Source: Chloroflexota bacterium
Lineage (GTDB): Bacteria; Chloroflexota; Anaerolineae; Anaerolineales; UBA4823
Reading direction: 5' to 3'
Assembly (NCBI GenBank): GCA_012798185.1
Contig: JAAZNS010000102.1
Location: forward strand, 1-7,034
Length of the DNA stretch: 7,034 nucleotides
Below, piece after piece: positions 1-6,307 of the stretch. The first letter of the stretch is position 1; every line of letters begins with the position of its first letter. The notes under the pieces were generated by a model. That model was given only the letters and a program-made list of their open reading frames with translations. It ran no database searches and was not told the DNA's origin. Both the position numbers and the translations under genes were made by a program.

Positions 1-81
1 CAAAAAGGTTATGAACAAGCTATTTACACCAATTCTGCATATATAATTTCTTCTTACGAACAAATATTGGCTAAGCTGTGA
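1..81 (+). CDS. C-terminal tail of a gene truncated by the window edge
   Basis: Frame 1 is open from the first base for 26 sense codons and ends in TGA at 79-81. The last residues read SSYEQILAKL. The start lies outside the window. The tail is too short to assign to a family. Short Tyr-rich helical ends of this kind are common at the C terminus of glycosyltransferases, and a glycosyltransferase lies downstream at 2430, but that is only a guess. An open stretch of this length in AT-rich DNA could also occur by chance, so the gene itself is uncertain. No convincing terminator follows it. Confidence 0.35.
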   Translation, partial: QKGYEQAIYTNSAYIISSYEQILAKL

Positions 82-447
82 TTATCTAATCATGATTTGG
101 AAACGGCACAACCTAACGTTTCATTATTTTTCCCTCTGCCCAATCGGAAAAATCAAATCATCGAATGAAGTATTTATAATTGATTTTTTATATCACTTAT
201 TAGATAAAATCAGTTATAATCCATATTCATCTAAACAGGTCTAAATAATCCGCTTATCTTGCACAATAATTTGCTTACCTTATTAGAAGAGTCTCGATAA
301 ATGGCTTTTATTATAAGAAAATATATTAAAAAAAAATATCGTTAATGTGGTAGTGAAATGAAGCCACACCGCCAGATTTCTAACCCTAACTTTCTCTTTA
401 AAGGTTTTTTCGGCTTTTTTTAAAGTTGATTTTATGGAATAACACTT
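82..447. other. AT-rich intergenic spacer with no convincing gene
   Basis: This stretch of 366 bases carries no ORF worth calling. It is strongly AT-rich with several homopolymer runs. A consensus-like -10 box TATAAT sits at 215-220, but no good -35 box lies 16-18 bases upstream. A U-rich stretch with weak AAAG/CTTT pairing lies around 400-425, just before the DUF362 gene. A weak 5-bp stem (GTGGT at about 346-350 with GCCAC) precedes it. The promoter of the DUF362 gene should lie in this region, but it cannot be placed with confidence. Confidence 0.5.
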
Positions 448-1635
448 ATGAAAATTACTCGAAGAAGTGCCTTAAAGGTTTTAGCTGGAACAACAGTAAT
501 TTTAGGTGCGCGTGCTATTCAGCGCTCGATCCAATCGCCTTTGCGGGTTTTTGGGGATAATACTGATTACCCGTATCATTATCACTTCCCGTTTATATGC
601 AATCCACTCCCTACCATGCAGGGGAAAGTAGTGCACATTCACTGCAGCCGGGCAACAACCTGGAGCGGACAAACCGATTACTGGGATTATGTTGACCAAA
701 GTATTGTAAATGAAATGATCGATCTGGGTGTGATGAAATTAACCGGCGCTTCGACTGTTCCAGATGCATGGCGGGCAATTTTACCTTCGTATCAAGCAGG
801 GGAAAAAATTGCAATCAAAGTAAACTTTAACAACAATCGTCAATGCTCCCCTTCCAGTAATGTAATCGATGCACTCATCCAGCCAGTAAATGCCATAGTG
901 CGGGGGCTGGAAATGATTGGGGTAAACCTGTCAGATGTTTTAGTATATGATGCCATCCGTGCTATGCCCGAAAGGTTTATCCAAAATGGCTTACCGGGAA
1001 TCAGTTTCTTTGGCAGTTCATCTGCCAGTTGCAATACCTCAGCGGGTTTTACATCACAATCTGGTCACTATGTAGAATTTCACGCCCCTGCCGGAGTCCA
1101 TGTGAGCCGAGAAATCGTATCCGATGTGCTGTTTAATGCAAAATACCTGATCAATATGCCAATTATGAAAGGCGGACACCCAATAGCAGGGGTTACACTG
1201 GGTTTCAAGAACCATTTCGGCTCCGTAAACGATCCTTCTGGAATACACAACCTGGTCGATGTTGTCAACAAGCCAGCAGCTTACCGTACGGATTACAATC
1301 CATTAGTCGATTTAATGGCAAGCCCTATCCTGGGAGGAAAAACCGTGCTCACTATTGGCGACGCATTATTTGCCGCGAAAGTTTTCAATGATACCCCCAA
1401 AACTTGGTCGACTTTTGGAAACCAATTACCCAATAGTCTCTTTCTGTCGATAGACCCCGTAGCCATCGATTGTATAATGCATGATCATATCGTAGCTGAG
1501 TTGGGCAGTAAGGTTGCCAGCGGTTCAAATAATTACCTATACCTGGCAGCAAATGCAGGTTTGGGTCAATTCGAAAGCAGGAATCCTTGGACAGAAAGTT
1601 ATTCACAAATAAATTATCAAAAATTTGGGATATAG
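448..1635 (+). CDS. DUF362 domain protein with Tat signal peptide
   Basis: This 395-residue protein opens with a twin-arginine signal: TRRSALKVLAG (residues 4-14), then a hydrophobic stretch and a plausible cleavage site after ARA (residues 21-23). It is probably exported folded across the membrane. The mature part matches the DUF362 family. IAIKVNFN is at 121-128, YLINMPIMKGG at 233-243, GVTLGFKNHFGSV at 248-260 and SIDPVAID at 334-341, and YLAANAGLG near 365-373 closes the domain. The biochemical role of DUF362 is poorly defined. Some members carry a fused 4Fe-4S ferredoxin module. This one has only scattered cysteines (51, 66, 133, 195, 342), so no such cluster is apparent. The start ATG is chosen because the Tat motif begins right after it. 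The ribosome site is weak (GGA at 436-438). A DUF2721 gene follows about 60 bases downstream on the same strand. Family assignment is firm; function is unknown. Confidence 0.85.
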   Translation: MKITRRSALKVLAGTTVILGARAIQRSIQSPLRVFGDNTDYPYHYHFPFICNPLPTMQGKVVHIHCSRATTWSGQTDYWDYVDQSIVNEMIDLGVMKLTGASTVPDAWRAILPSYQAGEKIAIKVNFNNNRQCSPSSNVIDALIQPVNAIVRGLEMIGVNLSDVLVYDAIRAMPERFIQNGLPGISFFGSSSASCNTSAGFTSQSGHYVEFHAPAGVHVSREIVSDVLFNAKYLINMPIMKGGHPIAGVTLGFKNHFGSVNDPSGIHNLVDVVNKPAAYRTDYNPLVDLMASPILGGKTVLTIGDALFAAKVFNDTPKTWSTFGNQLPNSLFLSIDPVAIDCIMHDHIVAELGSKVASGSNNYLYLAANAGLGQFESRNPWTESYSQINYQKFGI

Positions 1636-1640
1636 AATAA

Positions 1641-1666
1641 AATATCAATTCCTTAATTTCGATATT
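1641..1666 (+). other. AT-rich intercistronic hairpin
   Basis: AATATC at 1641-1646 pairs with GATATT at 1661-1666. Inside, AATT (1647-1650) can pair with AATT (1655-1658) across a CCTT loop, with a TC bulge on the 3' side. It sits between the DUF362 stop and the DUF2721 ribosome site. It has no GC core and no T-tract, so it is unlikely to terminate well. In AT-rich DNA it may be chance. Confidence 0.25.
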
Positions 1667-1682
1667 ATTCAAATATTTCACT

Positions 1683-1698
1683 GAAGAGGTTGAAAGTG
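1683..1698 (+). promoter_or_regulatory. Ribosome binding site deciding a GTG start
   Basis: GAAGAGG at 1683-1689 is followed six bases later by GTG at 1696-1698. The longer in-frame TTG at 1690 directly touches the purine run and would have no spacer. The site therefore favours the 155-residue form of the DUF2721 protein. Confidence 0.6.
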
Positions 1699-2163
1699 AA
1701 TGGTTTCTCGTTAACTGAACTCATTCCTATTTTACAAACCGCCATCGGTCCTGTCATTCTCATTTCCGGGGTTGGGTTGTTATTATTGAGCATGACCAAC
1801 CGCCTGGGCAGAGTGATCGACCGCTCGCGCATATTAGTTCGAGAACTGCGGGATGATTCGAAAGTAAATAAAATCATGGTAATCGGTGAAATTAAAATAT
1901 TAGCCAAGAGAGCAAAGCTGCTGCAGCAATCCATCATATTAGTGACGGTAAGTGTTCTCTTTGCTGCGCTTTTAATTTTCGCTCTCTTTCTTACCGCGCT
2001 ATTCCATTTTGAATACGCCTGGCTAATTTTTATTTTATTCATTGGCTGCCTGGCAGCCTTAATTGCAGCATTGATTATGTTTATCCGGGATTTAAATTTA
2101 TCTTTGACTGCATTCAACATGGATATAAAAGACGAAATCCTATCCATCACTGAAGAAAAATGA
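1696..2163 (+). CDS. DUF2721 family small integral membrane protein
   Basis: A 155-residue membrane protein of unknown function with the layout of the DUF2721 family. A first membrane helix (about 9-32, within LIPILQTAIGPVILISGVG) is followed at once by the signature-like stretch MTNRLGRVIDRSRIL (33-47). A charged helical linker comes next (48-78), then two further helices at about 79-103 and 108-130 and an acidic cytosolic-looking tail. A TTG at 1690 would give 157 residues, but it abuts the ribosome site GAAGAGG (1683-1689) with no spacing. The GTG at 1696 lies six bases after the GAGG and is preferred. The gene follows the DUF362 gene by 60 bases on the same strand and could share its transcript. 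No catalytic residues are recognisable. Family assignment is fairly sure, role unknown. Confidence 0.8.
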   Translation: MNGFSLTELIPILQTAIGPVILISGVGLLLLSMTNRLGRVIDRSRILVRELRDDSKVNKIMVIGEIKILAKRAKLLQQSIILVTVSVLFAALLIFALFLTALFHFEYAWLIFILFIGCLAALIAALIMFIRDLNLSLTAFNMDIKDEILSITEEK

Positions 2164-2241
2164 CCTTCTCTAACTTCTGCTTTTCAGTAATTCCTTTAGT
2201 TAAAAAATACAATACTACTCAGCCTAAGGTTTAATAACCCC

Positions 2242-2290
2242 GAATTTGAGATGGATGCAGGTACAGCACACCTGCATCCATCTCAAATTC
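2242..2290. repeat. Perfect 21-bp inverted repeat (long hairpin)
   Basis: The left arm 2242-2262 (starting GAATTTGAGATGG) is the exact reverse complement of the right arm 2270-2290 (ending CATCTCAAATTC). The loop is the 7-base ACAGCAC. Pairing stops at the outer edge, where C2241 faces A2291. It lies 78 bases after the DUF2721 stop and 139 bases before the glycosyltransferase start. No T-tract follows the right arm and no A-tract precedes the left arm, so it is not a classical intrinsic terminator on either strand. It could still end or protect the upstream transcript, bind a dimeric protein, or be a small palindromic mobile or repeat unit. Confidence 0.85.
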
Positions 2291-2391
2291 AGAAATTTAC
2301 CCAAGCTTGCTGAGGCGTATTTTTTTCAATCACCCTCTTGGGAATTAATAATATGGTAAGGAAGTTGCATGGTTTAAGAAAGCAAACATTC

Positions 2392-2420
2392 TTAAAGAGT
2401 GCTGAAAAAGTATTTATATA
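2392..2420 (+). promoter_or_regulatory. Weak candidate promoter for the glycosyltransferase
   Basis: TATATA at 2415-2420 could act as a -10 box, with a poor -35 (TTAAAG, 2392-2397) 17 bases upstream. Transcription would then begin at about 2427-2430, on or next to the ATG at 2430. No Shine-Dalgarno sequence is visible before that ATG, so a leaderless message is possible. The region is AT-rich and such matches arise easily by chance. Confidence 0.25.
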
Positions 2421-2429
2421 AAAAATCTG

Positions 2430-4013
2430 ATGAAATATAGATTATCTCCATTTTTTCTTTTTGCGATCGCATATGGGTTACGAATTCTATATCCCTCTCT
2501 CTACATAACCGGAAGTGACATGCCGGGACACATCCTGGCTTCGATGAGGTTGCACTTAGCCTCTCCCTTTGTATTCAACCCCCCTGAGGAGAATTTTTTT
2601 GCCCAAGTGCTCCATTTAAGACATGGGTATTCAACAATTTTAATCCCCTGGTTACTCTATGAACTGTTCTACGGACTTTTCCACATCACGATTAATGAAA
2701 TCAGTTTAGTCTATGTGAACAGCTTGATTGGATTATTCAGTTTGATCAGTATATATTGGTTCATAAAAGAAAATTTCAATCCGTCAATGGCATTATTGGG
2801 CACAGCCTTAATGGCCATAATTCCTATTCATATTGGTCTAAGTCGCGCTCACGTGGGTTTCCTGCTTTTTTATCTTACATTCTTTTATTTAAGCCTTGCA
2901 TTTCTCCATAAGTATATGGTCAATAAGCAATCGATTTGGCTCAAGGGATATTTCGTTACAACCTGTATTTACATTGGATGTGATAATCTGTTTCTTGTAG
3001 GTCTATTTCTTCAGATAGTATACCTTTTCTTAATTTCAGAAAATAAAACCTTATCACAATTCACAAATGAAATAAAACAGATATATCTTTCCCCTAATTT
3101 ACTATTCATCCTGCTTCCAGTAAGCGCTTATACTACTTTTTCTATAATTTCTATCAAGACTGGTGTCGAGAGTGGTTATTTTTTGAGACTATATGAAAAA
3201 ATTAATAGCAACAGTTATGAATTTAACCCTATTAAAGTATTTATTTGGGCAATATCATTAATTGGTCCGCCTGTTGGGATATTTGTTGTTGCAGCTATCG
3301 ATTGTATTAAAACAAAATGCAACCAGAATCGCAAAGTGATTTTTTTAATGATTTTATTTTTAGTTTATTTTCTTTTACTAATCACAAATACTCAAACAGA
3401 AAAGAATTATGTTTTATTTCTCGCTTTACCTATCGCAATCATCAGTTCTATCTTTTTAATTAAACACCCAATATGGATGTATGCCACAATCATCTGTACG
3501 TTGATTTACGCCTTTGCAGTGGTATATCGCGTAAATATCGGTTTTCCGACAATTACTAACTATGGAAGCCTGGATTATAAAGAAGCCAACAACGATTTCG
3601 GGATTAAAACTCTTGGATACTTGGTACGAAGCGGTGAACTCGAAATATCCAGAGCAGAAAAGGAAGGCGACGCAATTGGATTGTTCCTGGATTATGAAGG
3701 GGCACAATATTATATCGGAAACAATTTCAATGCCTGGGCAGCTACAGATATCCGGGAAAGAAAATATGAACAATATCAAAGCTATATTTTGGCATATCAA
3801 ACGAATAATGAACGGGCGGATAATCAATCCATCCAAGAATTGGCAAAAAAGGAAGGACTTGCTCTTATAGGAAAAATCACAAAAAATAATCAGCCGATAA
3901 TTCTCCTATATTCGAACCTTCGAACTCAAAATCAAAGAATTTTTCCGGTCGAAATTTATAATAAAAAATTCGATCAAAAATATGGAAACCTCGATTGGCT
4001 GCCTAACTTTTAA
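2430..4013 (+). CDS. GT-C-type polytopic membrane glycosyltransferase
   Basis: A 527-residue membrane protein with about ten or eleven hydrophobic segments in the first 370 residues (for example near 5-24, 92-112, 118-136, 141-161, 176-203, 223-243, 268-290, 302-320, 326-345, 348-366). After the first helix comes a loop with an acidic residue, TGSDMPGH (27-34, Asp30), then a long amphipathic loop up to about residue 67. This is the arrangement of GT-C enzymes of the PMT/ArnT (GT39-like) type. In these, an Asp in the first external loop takes part in transfer from a polyprenyl-phosphate sugar donor. A soluble C-terminal part (about 371-527) follows. Its NYGSLDYKEANNDFGIKTLGYLVR (377-400, in two pieces: NYGSLDYKEA and NNDFGIKTLGYLVR) resembles external tails of related bacterial enzymes. 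The donor and acceptor cannot be told. The probable role is glycosylation of an envelope component. It is AT-rich, stands alone after the 2242-2290 hairpin, and runs tail to tail with the polymerase gene. Confidence 0.7.
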   Translation: MKYRLSPFFLFAIAYGLRILYPSLYITGSDMPGHILASMRLHLASPFVFNPPEENFFAQVLHLRHGYSTILIPWLLYELFYGLFHITINEISLVYVNSLIGLFSLISIYWFIKENFNPSMALLGTALMAIIPIHIGLSRAHVGFLLFYLTFFYLSLAFLHKYMVNKQSIWLKGYFVTTCIYIGCDNLFLVGLFLQIVYLFLISENKTLSQFTNEIKQIYLSPNLLFILLPVSAYTTFSIISIKTGVESGYFLRLYEKINSNSYEFNPIKVFIWAISLIGPPVGIFVVAAIDCIKTKCNQNRKVIFLMILFLVYFLLLITNTQTEKNYVLFLALPIAIISSIFLIKHPIWMYATIICTLIYAFAVVYRVNIGFPTITNYGSLDYKEANNDFGIKTLGYLVRSGELEISRAEKEGDAIGLFLDYEGAQYYIGNNFNAWAATDIRERKYEQYQSYILAYQTNNERADNQSIQELAKKEGLALIGKITKNNQPIILLYSNLRTQNQRIFPVEIYNKKFDQKYGNLDWLPNF

Positions 4014-4037
4014 TGAGAAATATTTCGGAAAACTTCT

Positions 4038-4054
4038 GGTTTATGCAATAAACC
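4038..4054. terminator. Hairpin between convergent genes, possible weak terminator
   Basis: GGTTTAT at 4038-4044 pairs perfectly with ATAAACC at 4048-4054 around the loop GCA. It lies in the 56-base gap where the glycosyltransferase (plus) and polymerase (minus) genes meet, where a bidirectional terminator would be expected. The T-tracts are poor: on the minus strand a short TTTT comes a few bases beyond the stem, and on the plus strand there is none. Confidence 0.4.
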
Positions 4055-4069
4055 TTCAAAAATCAACCC

Positions 4070-6307
4070 TCAAGACCACAGCGCCAGCTGACGACATTCA
4101 CCCTGTACCAGGCTGACCAAATCTGTTTCGTTTATGCCAAAGCTGGATAATATTTCATAAACCGCCCGTAGCAACAACCCCGCGTAAGTGCGTTTATTGA
4201 CTGCTTTATAATCCGGCTTCCCCGGCAAATCCCAGGCAAGTACTTTCGATTTTCCCCCGTGGGTGTAAATAAAACGCACCCGCTGCCCGGAATGCGCCTG
4301 TTTTCCAACTGCTGCCAGCTGGATAGCTGCCTGCGCCGATTCCGAAACCCCTGTATACATCTGCGGTTCGCGGGTAAGACGCTTTCTCACTACCAAATCT
4401 TCAATCGGAACATTTCCTCCGCTCAATCGATCTAGGCACCCTCGGGTAATTTGGATAGCTTTGAGTACGCAATCCAGGGGATGATCCAAGTCCAATTCAG
4501 CAGCAAGCAGCGCCATAATTTCCCTTTCGGCATCAGCCACCCAATTACATGAATCCGAGCGCCGCTGTGCCAGCCCTCGCACCTTGAGGTGACCGTCATC
4601 GAACTTGCCAAAATAGCGGTTGGCTACCCCAGTAGCAGGATTCAACTTAGATGGCAGAAAGACCAGCCACTCGAACACCCCTTCCAACTGGATCGTCAAA
4701 CCAGTGCGACGGTTGATTTCTGCCAGCAGCTCTTGAAAATCGTGTGCTGCCACTGCTCCTGGTTTCTGGACGAAGAGGCTGTCGGTATTGGCGCCGAGCA
4801 CCTTGAAACCGGCTTCGAAAGCCGTCTCCTTAGCGGTCACCAGCATCTCACGCCCAATACCCGTGATGGCTTCGTGCGCCTGGATGTTGCCAAATAGATT
4901 ATTTTTGAAACCCTGATAGCCAAACGAAACATAACCCAGCCACTTCAAGGCATCGGCAGTAGAACGATAGATGGCATAGAGAGGGTCATCTTTATCCATA
5001 CCTGCCAGCGCCTTCTTAACGCGCATCCGCTTGGCAAGCAGCGGGCGCAAGACAGTCGCCACCAGCCCCGGTGTTTCCTGAGAGATGGGAACGCCGGTTT
5101 GCGGCACATAGCGAACATTCTTTCCCCGCACGCCCACCGTCTCGCCGCTGATGTTCCAACTCATCATGATGGAAGGGTACATCGAAAAAAAATCGAGCTC
5201 TGCCACATGCCGGTGCAGCCCTACCAGCGGGCGGTAATTCATGCCGCCAGCATCTGCCAGATTCAACTGCATAGCAGATTTAAAACGCTCAGTCTGGCGT
5301 TTCTGCCCCGGCACCAGCACACCGCGTTTGAGCGCTTCCTGGATCTGCATGGCGGTGAAACCAGAACCGGGGCTGTTGCGCGCTGCCGTTTGCAATGAAA
5401 CCCCGGTGACCCGCGCCATCTCGATAGCTGCCTGCAGGCTGAAACCACCTGTCATCCCAGCGTTGTGCGGATCGATGTGCCAGCGCCCCACCAGATGAGT
5501 TTGATTTGCCCGGTAATGGATATTGCCGTAGCTGTGAAAAGTGAGCGCTTCTTTGGTGATCGGTTTTTTATTCATGTCGCGGTTGGGGTTAAAGGCAATA
5601 CCGGTTTCCTCAGCCCACTGAAAAAGGCTGGGGAAAAGCCAGCTGTCGCCCCAATATGCCAGAATTAAGTCAGGGTCGTAGATCTGCAATAGCTCCTGGA
5701 ATTGTAAAAGTAAGGCAGTTTTATCTTCCAGACTCAGCTCGTACTTTGCCTCGCCAACAATCACCCGGAGACAAGCGGGAGGGGCATGACTGGGGTCGCC
5801 ATCCGGCTCGACGATCATCTGGCGGACTGGCGGCAGCTGGTAGCCTAATTCCCAGGGGCTGTCCAGCGCATGGATGCCCATAATGCGGCATTCCCCACCC
5901 ACGTGCACGCGGCAATGCGCCATGGTGAAAATGCCCTTCTCGGCACAGTAACGGATGGATAGAGGAATATTGGCATTGTAATAGACCAGCCTGTTGAACT
6001 GCTCTTTGAGAAGGTTGAACAGTCTCTGCTGTACGACAGGGTTCGCGGCTTCCACGCGTAGAACCTGCAAAGGTCCTCGGTAAAGCTCCTGCCGCACAGT
6101 GTAGCTCATAACCGGCTTGGGGAACTGCCCAGCTAGGAATTTCCGGGCAGCTTCCAGGCGCTCGGCTTCTCCCTCGATATAGAACACCGTCTTAAATGGC
6201 TGCACCAGGCGGTAGCGCCCGCCATCCTCTCCTATCAACCAAACAACAGCGCCATCCTCCTCGTCCGCTTCCACCGATAACACCCAGCCGGTCAGGTCAT
6301 GTGGCAT
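4070..6307 (-). CDS. Divergent family B DNA polymerase, exonuclease motifs lost
   Basis: A 745-residue protein that aligns by eye with family B DNA polymerases. The N-terminal half keeps the fold but not the proofreading residues. The Exo I position reads IVE (165-167), Exo II AYWGDSWLFP (217-226) lacks the usual Asn and Asp, and Exo III FSLQA (289-293) replaces Tyr-x3-Asp. In the polymerase half, motif A is intact: DFFSMYPSIM (372-381, Asp372). Motif B is altered: KWLGYVSFGYQGF (455-467) keeps Lys455 and Gly463 but not the Asn-Ser pair. Motif C is GANTDSLFV (505-513), with Asn507 for the first Asp and Asp509 kept. A KVRG motif (575-578) and VRKRL (640-644) suit the palm and thumb. The start ATG overlaps the upstream gene by 11 bases and has no clear ribosome site, so translation is probably coupled. 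It most resembles the bacterial/archaeal PolB2-like group. Activity is plausible because the two main metal-binding aspartates remain. Likely role: repair or lesion bypass. Confidence 0.85.
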   Translation of the reverse strand: MPHDLTGWVLSVEADEEDGAVVWLIGEDGGRYRLVQPFKTVFYIEGEAERLEAARKFLAGQFPKPVMSYTVRQELYRGPLQVLRVEAANPVVQQRLFNLLKEQFNRLVYYNANIPLSIRYCAEKGIFTMAHCRVHVGGECRIMGIHALDSPWELGYQLPPVRQMIVEPDGDPSHAPPACLRVIVGEAKYELSLEDKTALLLQFQELLQIYDPDLILAYWGDSWLFPSLFQWAEETGIAFNPNRDMNKKPITKEALTFHSYGNIHYRANQTHLVGRWHIDPHNAGMTGGFSLQAAIEMARVTGVSLQTAARNSPGSGFTAMQIQEALKRGVLVPGQKRQTERFKSAMQLNLADAGGMNYRPLVGLHRHVAELDFFSMYPSIMMSWNISGETVGVRGKNVRYVPQTGVPISQETPGLVATVLRPLLAKRMRVKKALAGMDKDDPLYAIYRSTADALKWLGYVSFGYQGFKNNLFGNIQAHEAITGIGREMLVTAKETAFEAGFKVLGANTDSLFVQKPGAVAAHDFQELLAEINRRTGLTIQLEGVFEWLVFLPSKLNPATGVANRYFGKFDDGHLKVRGLAQRRSDSCNWVADAEREIMALLAAELDLDHPLDCVLKAIQITRGCLDRLSGGNVPIEDLVVRKRLTREPQMYTGVSESAQAAIQLAAVGKQAHSGQRVRFIYTHGGKSKVLAWDLPGKPDYKAVNKRTYAGLLLRAVYEILSSFGINETDLVSLVQGECRQLALWS

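Noticed and set aside
301..345. Mini-ORF of 14 basic residues (MAFIIRKYIKKKYR) preceded by a weak AGAAGAG.
   Set aside because: Too short, in very AT-rich spacer where Lys/Ile/Tyr codons arise by chance; no neighbour or conservation evidence.
346..372. Stem GTGGT/GCCAC as a possible riboswitch or regulatory hairpin.
   Set aside because: Five pairs including one wobble, an 11-base loop, no recognised aptamer core and no T-tract.
395..425. Possible terminator in the T-rich stretch before the DUF362 gene.
   Set aside because: Only four AAAG/CTTT pairs are possible and GG faces GG inside, so the stem is too weak.
1690..1695. TTG start two codons upstream for the DUF2721 gene.
   Set aside because: It directly abuts the ribosome site with no spacer; GTG at 1696 has proper spacing.
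6298..6300. ATG overlapping the upstream stop as ATGA, a typical coupled start for the polymerase.
   Set aside because: It is out of frame with the polymerase and hits a stop after two codons; the in-frame ATG is at 6307.
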